The notes beneath the pieces were generated by a model. It worked only from the letters and a program-made list of their open reading frames with translations. It was not told the origin of the DNA and ran no database searches. 60,000 bases of DNA, taken from assembly GCA_030704615.1 (NCBI GenBank), contig CM060732.1, positions 50,823,053-50,883,052 on the forward strand. Direction: 5' to 3'. The position numbers and the translations under genes are program-made. Positions 1-11,659 of this stretch are shown piece by piece. The DNA comes from Takakia lepidozioides (taxonomy: Eukaryota; Streptophyta; Takakiopsida; Takakiales; Takakiaceae). Numbering within the stretch: position 1 is the stretch's first letter; each line of letters opens with the position of its first letter.

Positions 1-1
1 C

Positions 2-640
2 ACAGATCAGGATAAAGAATTTTGCAACCAATTAAATGTCTATCATATGCTTTGATAACTTGTAAAGCATGTGACGATAACACCTTACCATCCTCAAACT
101 AATGGTCTCACGGAACAGTTCAATAAAAGTCTTTGCAGAATGTTGGAAAAGCCTATATGGATCCCTAGAGTGGAACATCTTTCTCCCACCTCTTGTCTTT
201 GATTATAGGAGTACCACCATACATGCTAGCACTAGACGGACGCCCTTTGAGCTTCTGTATGGACGCTCATGTATCACTCTTTTGCATTTTTCTCCTTTGA
301 TTTTTTTATGTAGCTGACCTTGTGGATTTGGATACTTTCTTGGAGAAATTACATGCTCGACATACGGGTGTTGTGCATGAGGCTAAGTGCAATATTGCTC
401 TGGCACAAACTGCTTATGCCATGAACTACAACAAAAGAGTAAAACACTCTGACCAGTTTTAGGTTGGCTAGACCGTTTGTTTGAAGTTGCAACATGGTAC
501 GCATGCAAAGCTAAGCTTAAGATTGACGGTCCATATTTGTTGTATCAGCTAGTATGTGGGCAGCGTGCTTTGATCTTATCACAAGGATTTCAAACTCCTC
601 TGCATGATGATCCCGTATAATTGATGAACCTGGTTCATTC
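2..640 (+). pseudogene. Decayed Ty3/gypsy integrase remnant
   Basis: Shifting frames give pieces of a retrotransposon integrase. The window opens with TDQDKEFCNQLNVY, which fits the region around the second catalytic Asp. From about 84 the frame reads TPYHPQTNGLTEQFNKSL, the classic block holding the catalytic Glu. ELLYGRS (about 250) and a helical stretch DLDTFLEKLHARH (about 325) follow, as in gypsy integrase C-termini. Stops and frame changes break it throughout, and the 5' part lies outside the window. No LTR, primer-binding site or chromodomain is visible, so it is a dead fragment. Confidence 0.75.
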
Positions 641-770
641 TCAACTCGCCTTTGACCTCACTTGTATTAACGTGGAGGGCATTTGGTGGCTTTTTATCTT
701 AAGAATAATGATGCTACTGCTACTGTATCAAAATATAGTTAGTTTTTCTTTCTCAGATTTATAATACTTA

Positions 771-1160
771 GTTTGGGACCGAGACCAAGACCAAGACCAA
801 AAAACTTAAAATGAGGTGAATCAACTTCCATGTGAACATTCATCTTTCCCACTTGACATTCAAAATTGATTCAACGAATGGTCAAGATCTTTTGATAAAA
901 TTATAGTTTAATGTCTCCATACTTGGTCTAGGGTCCAAGAATTGGTCCTCCAAACTACATGGGTTCATTTCTTGGTCCCTATATCAACAATCTCCCGCCA
1001 TAATCAACGTCATTTAGATGCAGCCATGTCATTCCTAACTTTGTTAGTCTTGGTATGTGATGCTAAGTGTAAAGCCAATATGACCAAGAAAATGCTCTCG
1101 ACCAATAGAATACTTGCATTTTGAGTTGGTCTTGGTCTTGGACCGTAGTCTAAAGGCCCT
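771..1160. repeat. Short inverted-repeat element (MITE-like)
   Basis: The left edge (776-804) carries GACCGAGACCAAGACCAAGA and the right edge (about 1124-1148) carries its near reverse complement, GGTCTTGGTCTTGGACC. The right end read inward begins GGGCCTTTAGACTACGG, with TTA just outside it, which resembles PIF/Harbinger-type ends. The roughly 390-bp interior has no coding capacity. A clean target duplication cannot be fixed, so the class is tentative. Confidence 0.45.
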
Positions 1161-1162
1161 AA

Positions 1163-2420
1163 TAATTGAAACCTAACAAGGCCATGATCACATAGACCTT
1201 GAAGTCTAAGGAGTTATCAACAAGCACAATCGAAACTTACTCATTGAAATTGTCTTTGAATTGCAGGTGCTTAATAAATCTATATATAAGGAATTTGTAA
1301 CGTGGACATGGGGGTTATTTGATGGATAATTATAGTCAACTTTAATACCATATTGAACCATTTATCTAGCAATGATTGTCATCATTTTAAATCTTCCACG
1401 TAAATGAAAGTCTAAACTGGGTTCATGTTCAGAGCTCGGGATACCACTAGTGGGAATCCGTGCTTTTTGAACCTGATTCACAGGCGACTTGCTGTCCAAG
1501 ACCACTTAGTTTGTGGTTGATGTTTTTTCATGTTTTAATTACAACGCCTAGATTTTCTTGCGACGCCCAGGCATGTAAGAAAATCGTCCCAATACAGTAG
1601 TAGCAGCAGTGGAGAAAATAATATTAATAATATCAACTTAGACATGAGGCAATTTTTTACTGATCCCGAGATTGAAACTAACACACATGACACCGACTAG
1701 CCCTTCCTATGCTGACATCATCTATCACAACGACAACTAATTATATAATAAACCACCACTTGCATTAACATATTTTGAGCTGGAGAGCACTCTGTTATGG
1801 TGTCATTAAGTTAAGTACTGTGCACTAGCCAATACATCTCATTAATACTTCATGCACAAAATAGGTTGTTCAATTTTAATAGGGCTATGCGTTAATCCGT
1901 AGTATAACTATTAGTGACAAGTTCTGATAACAATGTTCTTTTTTATTGGAAACATGTTTTATGCAAAAACAAATCATGAACAATGTGAAAATATAACATA
2001 TTAGGCATATAATCTGATGGTGGGCTCCTCTGGCAGGTCCCTGACAATCTTCCCCACCTTGTTTTATTGCAAATTCACTATTTAATATTTTAGAATGTTA
2101 GACAATGATGAGTCATGGAGGCGATGAGGTGGAAGGTTTGATTCTTGATAGGTGGTAATGTCACCCTTGACTTCTATGGTTTGTGTCAAACCCCTTTATT
2201 GTGTAACTCCTCTTAGTCCATTTTAGACTAGCCAAATTTGGACTTAGTCAAAATTCGAGACCAAAGGAAGATTGTGTAGACTTAATAAATAATTTTCAAG
2301 CTCCAGAGAGAGAGAGATATAGAGTGATATGGATAGCACTCACTACCATTAATTTGTAGGCGTCACCTTCATCCTAGTTCTCAAGCTAGTTCTCGGAATT
2401 GTTTAGTATACACATTTTCA
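1163..2420. other. Non-coding AT-rich stretch
   Basis: No coding region or clear repeat structure is seen. The last 150 bases before 2421 include a short GA-repeat (about 2305-2317) and are the natural promoter and 5' UTR position for the thaumatin-like gene, but no convincing TATA box can be assigned. Confidence 0.5.
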
Positions 2421-3477
2421 ATGGCGAAGTCGAGCAGGACGATCACTGCCCTGGTGCTTATTGCGGTGTCTTGGTGTATGCTCAACTTAGTCGAGGGTCG
2501 GTGCCTCTTGGGAACTCTCCAATGTGTGTTTTGATGAACGTTATAATTCGTGATAATAGTTATGGACTTAGGATATATAACAATTCATATGATCGCATCT
2601 GTAATTCTACATGAATCGATGATCGACAATAGACTTGCTGCTAGAGTCTAGAGATATGATTTGGGGTTTTGTTTTGCAGCTGCAAGGATCGACATCGTTA
2701 ATGAATGCTCGCAAGACCTCACGGCATGCGCGACGAACGACGAGGTCGGAGCATCGGTGAACTGCTATGTATTGGGGACCGGCGGTGGCTTCCAACAGAT
2801 CGATGTGGGCAACAACTGGCCTGGTGGCCTCATTTGAGGCTACCCTGGCGACAACAATGATCCATCCATTGGCAGCAATGCCAAGCCCCAGGCCAACCCC
2901 GCTGAAATCACCATCGGCGGGGCCAACAACTTGGATTACTACGATATCAGCAATGTGGTATGCATGCATACGGCCCTCACCCTTCTAACAACACCCAAGA
3001 TACATGACATCTGCATATAACAAAGGTTTAAATCCAAGTTCGCATTGTATTGACTTTACGTGTTGTAACTAATGGTTCCAATATCAACAATCAATGTCGT
3101 TGTTAGCTACAATGGATCTTTGTGTCAAGAGTATAGTTGATAGATCATGAAGGTTTTTGACTTGGCATAATGCTTATAATCTACCGATGCGGGTGAGCCC
3201 AACAAACGGGGTGCAACCCGATGGGCTATACTGTGGATCGCCAACCTGCGTCATCAGCAACCTTCATAATGGATTTTGCACCAGTCCCAACACACTTAGT
3301 GGTGCCATGGGGAATGGCTGCTACAACCTCGATGGCCCCTATACTAGTGGTCCCACTAGCGGTGCCATTGCCTTCAAGAATGCTTGCCCCAATGCCTTCT
3401 CATACACATTAGATAATGTCAATGTCGACTACATCTGCAACACCGGCTCCGACTACGATGTGGTCTTTTACCCCTAG
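2421..3477 (+). pseudogene. Thaumatin-like (PR-5) protein gene with in-frame stop
   Basis: Exon 1 (2421-2496) encodes a signal peptide beginning MAKSSRTITALVLIAVSW. A GT donor at 2497 and an AG acceptor at 2678-2679 join in phase 1 to give EAARIDIVNECSQ, the usual mature start of secreted thaumatin-like antifungal proteins. Exon 2 (2680-2957) holds GGANNLDYYDISNV, matching the family's GGxNNLDFYDVS block. Exon 3 (about 3153-3477) starts near YNLPMRVSPTNG and ends with FKNACPNAFSYTLDN and YDVVFYP, where relatives have VVFCP. Two faults are visible: TGA at 2835-2837, probably a former Trp codon, and no canonical acceptor that joins exon 3 in frame with exon 2. Several usual cysteines are absent, as in short or divergent members. 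It is either a recent pseudogene or wrongly spliced by eye. Confidence 0.8.
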
Positions 3478-4967
3478 TAGGACTTTGTGGGTAAATTTAC
3501 CAAAGTTTCACATGCATCCTTCCATCTCTTCTCGCATTATAGTGTATCTGATTAGAACCTAGTTCTGCAATATAGCAGTATACGGACAAATTGTTGCAAT
3601 GCCGCTGAAATGTATATAGTTTTTACATTGTTGCAAATTGGCAAATCGGCTAATTGATCAATTTTGATATGTACGTTTAAATTTGTTGTACATACATAGA
3701 CATTCTCTTTGTAGCTACAACTAGAACGTGATTATTGATCTCAATGCATTATGTACCAGACTTATTGAATGCGTGACATACATTAGTACTGAGACACTGT
3801 ATATCAAATTTGTCAAAAATAAAGTCCACACGATGTAGGATCCACTATACATCAAACACATTATCTAGTTGACAAAAATATTCTAATTTTCTTAAATGTA
3901 CATGATTGACCTTTTAAGATGGGTATTATTGCAAACGTGACACTCTATGCAGTTCTTTCTAGAGTATCGCTAGCAAACTAAACAATCGTTTTCGAAAAGT
4001 ATGAGGTGATTTTATATTCTCATTTGTTTAAAGGAACTCTACCATTATGTATACTAAAGGTTTTGAAAGGTTTTCACTAGAATATGCAAAGCTTCTATAA
4101 AACTTAAATTGTCTGTCATCCAAAAAAACTATTCAATGGTATACAAATGATCGAGCAATAGTCAATGTTCAAAACAAGAAGATAACAATCCAATTTGGAT
4201 AATTTACAGAGAATTTGCATGGCCCTTGCAAAGAATAGCCACTTGGTATTCTTAGTTCTATAGGTACGTGAGGTAGATTGTTAGTCATTGCTCATCCCTA
4301 GCTTGTTGCTGTAGATAGATTTGTCAAATTCAGGAAATTGTGCGTATAAATTATATCAATTGGGCATCTATTAAAGCGTTAATTTGTATTTTGGGACGGC
4401 GATCCCAACAATTTAAGCTTATTTTGTTGGGAATTTGTCCCATGTATTTGAAAATCATCATCCATGTAGCCATGTGATAATGAGCTTGCAGATACGGTGT
4501 TACGGTGGATAGTGACTACTCCGACTTTTATTCTTACACACTGTAAATCATGTTGTAGGAGCTTCAGTCCTCCGAATTTCTAAGACCGGCCCACAAACCT
4601 ACAAGTGGACAACAGTATTGAATGATCGTGACTTAGGTGCATATTAGGATAGATAGACAGAGTTAGGCTTCAATAATGCTTATTTCTTAAAAAAACAAAT
4701 CGAATACTATCATAGTGATGTATAATTGAAATGCCTAGACCAGCTATTGTATGATCATGTGATGAGAAACTAGCCTTCCACTATAGTCTCAAGACAAAAT
4801 CATTGCTAGTATCCTATTGGTATTTTTAGGAAGATGAGAGAGTTAAATTTAATATAGAAAGTTTTGAAAAACCCAATAAATATCACATCATGCGTCATTC
4901 CAAACTGTAAGTGATGTGGGGCTTAACTATCTTATTCACATGTGCAATCCTGCTCCATATGCTAAGA
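3478..4967. other. AT-rich sequence with no recognised gene
   Basis: After the thaumatin-like stop codon this stretch holds only short open frames. No retroelement motif or clear inverted repeat was seen. Confidence 0.5.
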
Positions 4968-5453
4968 TTAAGAAATAACAACAAATCTTGTCGACTGGGG
5001 GAGAGTGATACAGCTTAAGAGTTTTAGCAATGTATATCTAGTGTCTTCTTTGGCTTTTCCGCATAGTGGCAGAGATGCAACCATATGCTTTTGTATTATG
5101 AAACCACAACAGTGTAGATTAAAGGAATCATACATCTCTATCAAACCAATTTGTCCCTCTTTGGTGTTATGGCAGGTTAAATAACATATTACTGCAATCA
5201 ATAGCTCCAGAAGGGAATTCCATGAATTATTTTATTTGAATATTAATTCACTTTTGAGAGTGTTTCTCCTTTTGGCCATTGTAAAATATGCTTGAGTTGG
5301 GGCAGCTCTTACCATATTTCGATTTGTAAACTTGGCTGCCTTCACCAACATGGGGAGCAGCACATTCCTATCATATTCCTGCACGAAAACTTTAGCCCTG
5401 CCCCTGCCAATGAATTCGGTGATGCAAGACAACCTTTGTATCTTTAGGGTCAA
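4968..5453 (-). other. Weak minus-strand coding potential, unrecognised
   Basis: Two consecutive minus-strand frames cover this stretch. The upstream one (5453 to 5232) contains LLPMLVKAAKFTNRNM and ends KRRNTLKSELIF; the downstream one (5201 to 4968) contains CYLTCHNTKEGQIGLIEMYD. Composition is protein-like rather than low-complexity, but no family is recognised. It lies immediately outside the left edge of the palindrome-array domain. Minus-strand coding-like sequence also lies beyond the right edge (12948-13749), so the domain may have landed in an older minus-strand gene. This is inference only. Confidence 0.2.
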
Positions 5454-5585
5454 GCATTAAGGCCCCGGTTATCAGCATCACGTCTGTCTGTCAGCGTTAG
5501 GTCATGTCAGACCTGACGCTGACGGGACCTCTATCACGTCAGGTTCCGGAAATATTCTGGTAACAAAAGTACTAGGTAAAATATT

Positions 5586-6835
5586 GTCACTTAAGCAGCC
5601 ACGTCGCCGACATGGTGGCGGTGACAAATAAAATATGGAAAATATAAAAATAAAAACGACCGTCAATTGTGGCGGTCGCTTTATTTGGAAATTAAAACAA
5701 ATCAGAACGACCGCCAATATGGCGGTTGCTTCAATTTAAAAAATAAAACAAAAAAAAGACACCGCCACGTTGACGGTCGTTTTATTCAGAAAATAAAATA
5801 AAACACGCGACCGCCACATTGGCGGTTGCCTTATGTTAAAAACAAAACAAAAATAAAAATAGGCGGTCGCTTTATTTATAAATAAATAAAAAACACGCGA
5901 TCGCATACCTATTTGGCGGTATATTGGCGGTTGCTTCTAATTTTATTTTTACTTTTAAATTAAGCGACCACCACGGATGGTCGTTTCTAAAAAAAAATTG
6001 TTTTTAATATTAAGTGATCGCTTATCATTTATTTTATTTTTTAAATGAAGCGACCGCCCATTGGCGGTTGCTTCCAATTTATTTTGTTTTATAAATTACC
6101 TCCAGGTAAAACTTATTTTTTATTTTTTTAAATTAAGCGACTGCCAGTGGTGGTCGCTTGCAATTTTTTTTTTTTATTAAATAAAGCGACCGCCATTGGC
6201 GGTCGCTTATAATTTATTGGTGGTCACTGGTGGTCACTGGTGGTCGTTGTTTTTATGGTTAATTCTTATTTTTTTTATTATTATTTTAATTATTGGTGGT
6301 TGCTTCCAATTTTTTTTGTTTTCTGAATAAAGCGGCCGCCACTGGCGGTCGGCTATATATATATATATATAATGAAACGACCGCCACTGGCAGTCGTTTG
6401 TTTTTTTCTGTTTTTATTTAAATATTATTAGTTTAATCAAGCGACTGCCACTGGCGGTCGCCTATATATGCATATATATTTTAAATGAAGCAACCACCAC
6501 AGGCGGTCGTTTTTTTTAATTATTTATTTATTTATTTAAGCGACCGCCACTGGTGGTTGCTTCCAATTTTTTGTTTTTTTAAATTGAATGACGGTCGCTT
6601 TTATTTTATTTTATTTTTAAAATTTAGCGACCGCCATTGGGGGTCACTTCAATTTAATTTTTTTTAATTAAACGACCGATGTTGGCGGTCACTTCTATTT
6701 TTTTTTTAATAAATTAAATCACTGGCCATCTAATTAATTTACTTAGATAATTTATTTAGTGGGGAACCGCCATTATCGGCGGTTGTACTTTCTTTTTGTT
6801 TCATTAATTGGAGCGACCGCTAATATGGCGGTCGC
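5586..6835. repeat. Array of about 24 imperfect palindromes (left array)
   Basis: The repeated core is a 20-24-bp imperfect palindrome such as GCGACCGCCATTGGCGGTCG (about 6185), flanked by 20-40 bases of T/A-rich spacer. Spacing averages about 50 bp. Examples lie near 5706, 5807, 6049, 6137, 6186, 6331, 6440, 6540, 6627 and 6812. Arms vary by C/T and G/A changes, as expected from old methylated CG sites. Unlike CRISPR, both spacers and repeats vary, and the spacers are simple A/T sequence. Confidence 0.85.
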
Positions 6836-6844
6836 TTCTAGAAG

Positions 6845-7922
6845 TTGGCCCCTGTCATTATAACACGTGCCCCGATGAATGAGGGGGTGAGGCATATAAG
6901 CCAATGGAGACTCAATCTCACCTCACTCCATCTTCACACAACTTCAATGTGCGTGGTATGTAATTATTCCACGACACGTAGTCTCGTGGAGAATGAGGCA
7001 TGGATAGCATTTATGATAGCATGCAAAGGTATATCGATGTTCGCAATGCCCCCATGTCGGGTGGACCAATTGGGGTGATGTGGAATCTAAGTTCGATCGA
7101 TGTGAGCACAGAATTTTGAATTCAAACATGAGCATAAATTGGGAATTGGAGATAGAAGAGGAGTAGGACACCACAACAACGATGACGCTCATAAGAGGGA
7201 GGAAATAACACGAGGCATTTTTCCATTATGGATATCTGATGACTCACGTTGTTCGATGTGCATGAATCCTTACGACCCAGAGGGCGCTCATGTGCTTGGA
7301 TCATGTGGACATATGTTCCATCCCACGTGTCTTATCCAGGCATCCTTACGCGCAAGCGCTTGCCCAGAATGTGTGTACCAATCCATTGCCGGAACAAAAC
7401 GAATTATATAACCGAGAACCGATTGAGAGACATTTGTTGTTGTTAGAATTGGAAGATGTTGTATTATCTCATCGCCGAATTATGAATGCAGCGTACAAGG
7501 ATCGTCTCCGTCGTGACGGCACAATGGTTAGAGACCGAGCCCACAAGAGGGGGGTGACAACTTTCAAGGCTAGCATCAAGGCAGTTGTGGAGAAATGGAA
7601 AGAAAGTTAGACAAACCGTTTTGATGGTGTTCATCATGTTATGTTGCCGGATTTGCACGGCCTCGTTGCCGATTTGCATGCAACCCGAACACGGTTACTC
7701 GAACCACCTCCGCCACGCCGCGAAAGTCTGGAAGAAAGTCCACTTTCACCGGAAAGTAGGCGGATGCTAGTCATCATAGCAGAAACGTTGTTTGGCCCCT
7801 CCTTGACCACGAGAACAAGGGCCCGGGCTCTCTAGTTTCCCACCGCACATCAGGGCACATCATCAAATCCATTGTCCCCTACATCAATATCAACATCAAC
7901 GGAGTCCGACGACGACAACTAG
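6845..7922 (+). pseudogene. Decayed RING-H2 finger gene between palindrome arrays
   Basis: The frame starting at 7139 encodes CSMCMNPYDPEGAHVL, then SCGHMFHPTC and ACPEC. The spacing C-x2-C ... C-x-H-x2-H-x2-C ... C-x2-C fits a RING-H2 zinc finger of E3 ubiquitin ligases. The likely continuation, NELYNREPIERHLLLLELED then KASIKAVVEKWKES, lies in another frame (7390-7610). After an in-frame TAG at 7608-7610 the same frame runs on through MLPDLHGLVADLHATRTRLL and ends in an acidic TESDDDN tail at 7922. The segment 6845-7078 may be upstream coding sequence but is not recognised. At least one frameshift and two stops make this a pseudogene unless unseen introns repair it. It may be cargo of the surrounding element. 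Confidence 0.55.
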
Positions 7923-8500
7923 GATACAAATAACTAGCAACGTAGTACGTAAACCTGATGGATTTTTGTTGTACATTGAATTTCAAGAACACACTGATAG
8001 CACGGCGCCAGTTTTGTATAGGCACCAATTTTGTTAATACACATGTGCGATAGGGCCCACCCTCGACAGGGGGCAGTAGTCAAAAGGTGAAGTGACTCTT
8101 AGTTACGCCGGCTTCGGCCAGAGTCTTCTCTCTCTCTGTCTACACATGTGCGAAATCTCTCCAGTTGGATTGCATGAGCAATGTTTTCTTCACATTTTCA
8201 CTCGTGTCGATGGGGAAGAAGTGGTTTACCCTCCAAACAAATTTACAATGGTCGCATATTTGGTCATGACGTGTAAGTGGGTATATGCAATCAACTCAGA
8301 AAGTTTCAGAAGAAGAAAAATTGATGTCAACCAATAACGAACGGTCCTCTTCCAAACCACTTGTGGCTTAATCTCTTGTTTGATAATCATTTGTATATAG
8401 ATATGAACCACATACCCACAAAGATCTCGAATCAAAAATTCATGGGGATGGGGAACGAGTGAACGACTACATGGACGTTGGCCCAATCATCTCCGTATTA
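7923..8500. other. Sequence between RING relic and tandem repeats
   Basis: No recognisable gene. A plus-strand frame at 8092-8337 has no family resemblance and no supporting context. Confidence 0.4.
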
Positions 8501-10970
8501 ATCCGGGATCTGTGAGACGGTATACTGAAGACGCTGCAGAAATTTCCAGACAAACGGAAATCATTTCGATGGGCATGCATCCGTTGGTCCATCGAACGAA
8601 TTTTGTTTCATCTCATATTACACTGGGACATGTTTTATGGTATGTTGAACATACTGGCAAAGTTTGAAAATAAACCAAACTCATCGGGAGGGGCAACCGT
8701 CCATTGGGCCATTGAACGAATTTCGATTGATGTCATACTCGTCCACGACCTGTGAGACGGTGTACCGAACATACTGGCAAAGTTTGAAAGGAAACAAAAA
8801 ATCATTCAAATGGCCAACCATCCGTTGTCCCATCGAATGAATTTCGTTTAATCTTGTATGACTTCGGGACGTGTTGGGCTGCGTTTTCGCCTGCTCATGA
8901 TTTTGTTTTTGCTCCATTCTTGAACTATTGGCTTAGAGACAGCATATGCAATGTGCATGCAAAATTTGGGAGCCATCAAAAGTCATTTGGACCCAAAACC
9001 ACGATTTTGCGCCTCATTTGCACTCCAAAGTGGATTTCAACTTCACGCACTCCTCATAAAGAGTTCTGCAATAATGAGCAAAGACAATTTTTTTATTTTT
9101 TTTATTTTTGTTTGGGCCGAATTTTTGCAAGTTTAATGCACAAGTATGAGGGTAGAATACACAGAACAAAATTGACCCATATCATTGCGTAGCAAAAACC
9201 CGCAATCGTACACATTTTACATCTAATTATTGAATTAAAATTCATTAAAATCGATTTAATTCAAAATTGGTTGAAGATGGACAGCGCCGTTGGGGAGGCA
9301 AATGTTTTGTTTTTTGGTTGAATCTCTGCGCATGTGCTACACACATATTTAAGCACATGTGGGCTAAAGTTGAGCGTGAACCACATCCGTTCAATGGGTG
9401 CAATAACCATTCACCCATGAGAGGATTTAATCTATTTCGCAATGCGCAAAACTGCATGACACATGAACGCGGCGTTGGCCCATTGAACAAATTTTGTTTC
9501 ATCTCATATTACTCAAGGACCTGTGAGACAATATATTGAAGACACTGCGGAAGTTTCGAAGTGAATGAACATCATTTGGATGGGCATCCATCTGTTGGCC
9601 CATCGAACAAATTTCTTTTCATCTCATATTATACTAGGACCCGTCTTATGTTATGTTGAACATATTGGCAAAATATGAAAGCAAACCAAACTCATCTGGA
9701 TGGGCAACCGTCCTTTGGGCCATTGAACGAATTTCGATTGATGTCATATTCGTCCGGGACCTGTGAGACGGCGTACCTGGCAAAGTTTGAAAACAAACAA
9801 AAATTATTGAGATGGCCAATCATCTGTTGCTTCGGTTCATCTCGTATGACTCATGGACCTGTTGGGCTGCGTTTCGCCTGCTCATGATTTTGTTTTTGCT
9901 CCATTCTTGAACCACTGGCTTAGCAACAACATATGCAATGTGTGTACAAATTTTGGAATGAATCAAAAGTCATTTGGACCCAAAACCACAATTTCGCGCC
10001 TCATTTGCACTCCAAAGTGGATTAGTCTTCAACTTCATGCATTTTTCATAAGAGTTCTGCAATAGTGAGCGAAGACAATACTTTTTATTCTATTTTTGGT
10101 TGGTCCGAATTTTTGTAAGGATGCACAAGTGTGAGGGTTGAATACACTGAATAAAATTGACCCATAGATAAAATCATTGCGTAGCAGAAATCCACAATCA
10201 TAGAATTCAATTGATCCCATACTTGTCATGGACCTATTTGAGGGTATGTAGAACATGTTGGCAAACATTGAAAAGAAACAAAAATCATTTGGATAGAGAA
10301 CCATTCATTCGCCCTTTTAATGGATTTCGATTGATTCCATACTTGTCCTGGACCTGTTTGAGAGTATATAGAACGTGTTCGCAAACATTGAAAAAAACAA
10401 AATTCATTTGGATGAAGAACCATTTGTTCGCCCTTTTATAAATGAATTTTGATTGATCCCATACTTGTCCGGGACTTGTTTGAGGATATGTAGAATATGT
10501 TGGCAAGCTTTGAAAAGAAACAAAAATCATTTTGATGGGAAACCAATGGTTTGCCCTTTTAATCAATTTCGACTTTTGCTATACTTGTCCAGGATCTAGC
10601 ACATGGTATATTCAACATGCTGGCAAAGTTTGGAAACAAACAAAAAATCATTTGGATGAGAAACCATTCGTTGGCCTTTTCAATCAATTTTGATTTACGC
10701 CATATTTGTCCACAGTTTGAAAACGAGTAAAATGCATTTGGATACACAACCATTTGTTCACCCTTTGAATCAATTTGGATTCATGCCGTATTTGTCCAAG
10801 ACTTGTCACATGGTCTGTAGAATATACTAGCGAAGTTTGAAAACAAACCAAAATCATTTGGAGGAGAAATTATTCGTTTGTCACTTGTACGCCACTGACC
10901 TCGTACTTGTCCAGGACCTGTCGTATGGTATGTAGAACATTGATGATGGTACCAAAGTTTGAAAACAATA
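8501..10970. repeat. About 120-bp tandem repeats with a larger 1-kb duplication
   Basis: A degenerate unit of about 120 bp recurs. Each has a form of CATACTTGTCC(A/G)GGACCTGT, then GGCAAAGTTTGAAAA, then a TCATTTGGATGG-like stretch. Units start near 8610, 8729 and 8849; again near 9625 and 9745; then 10211, 10334, 10455, 10575, 10695, 10782 and 10898. On top of this, about 8500-9180 is copied at about 9520-10170 (offset near 990 bp), including GCCTGCTCATGATTTTG at 8890 and 9877. Open frames here are by-products of the repeat. Confidence 0.8.
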
Positions 10971-11329
10971 TAAATCATTTGGATGGGGAACGGTTTGTTC
11001 ACAGTGGAAACAAATCGTGATAGGCCCATGAGAGCTTTCCCACCAGTGGCACACTATATGGGTACATTTATCAAGGCATGTGCAGAGCCCGCCAGAAGAT
11101 GGCGGGGCTGCAGGCAGAATGCTCCCCACGCCAAACCTCCCGCTCAACCTCTTGCTCGCCAAGCTCTCATGTGTGGGATGCTCGCTCATGCTCGCTTAAC
11201 TCGACGTGTGTTTGACTTTGTGTTGTGTGGGAGATAGCGGGCCCGGAAGAACACGTCAAGATTCAGGGCCCTCGTGAAATTTGTCGTGCCCTCAACCTAA
11301 GGGAGGGTTTTAGCGTGCCCCGGTGGGGC
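10971..11329. other. Spacer between tandem repeats and tRNA-like block
   Basis: No gene is recognised. A plus-strand frame (10983-11237) is open but low in complexity and unlike any known family. Confidence 0.35.
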
Positions 11330-11645
11330 TCCATTTTTGTGGTTTTTCCCATTGACACCATATTTTGCTGTTTTTGTGGCTAATAGCGGGCCTCGGTGGG
11401 GATGCTATGAGTGCTCCAACAGAGCTAGGTGCAGAACGCTCATGCTTCGAATCCATTGTTTAGAGAGACGTTGTTGTTTTCCCGTGTGTCGAGAGGTCGG
11501 GGGTTCAAACCCGTTGTCACTCCCCCCCCTTCCGTGTCAACCCATTGTTTGCGAGAGTGACGCCGCGCCACGTGGCGAGGACCCTCTCGACAGGTGCGGG
11601 GTTCAAACCCCTGCCCCTGCCCCTGCCCCTGCCCCTGCCCTTGAT
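11330..11645 (+). repeat. tRNA-like promoter motifs and (CCCTGC)n, possible SINE relic
   Basis: Three B-box-like motifs (consensus GGTTCRANYCC) occur within about 170 bp: GCTTCGAATCC (near 11444), GGTTCAAACCC (near 11501) and GGTTCAAACCC (near 11598). Such motifs mark tRNA genes and tRNA-derived SINEs. No full cloverleaf could be folded by eye. The block ends in a (CCCTGC)n microsatellite at about 11611-11641. Confidence 0.3.
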
Positions 11646-11659
11646 TTACTCATAGGCAA

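Noticed and set aside
5586-6835. CRISPR array
   Set aside because: Regular spacing suggested it, but the repeats diverge, the spacers are simple A/T sequence, there are no cas genes, and the context is plant nuclear DNA.
8501-10970. Protein genes in the tandem-repeat zone
   Set aside because: All open frames are repeat-derived and appear in several frames on both strands.
11430-11620. Functional tRNA genes
   Set aside because: B-box motifs are present, but no acceptor stem, D-arm or anticodon arm pairs convincingly.
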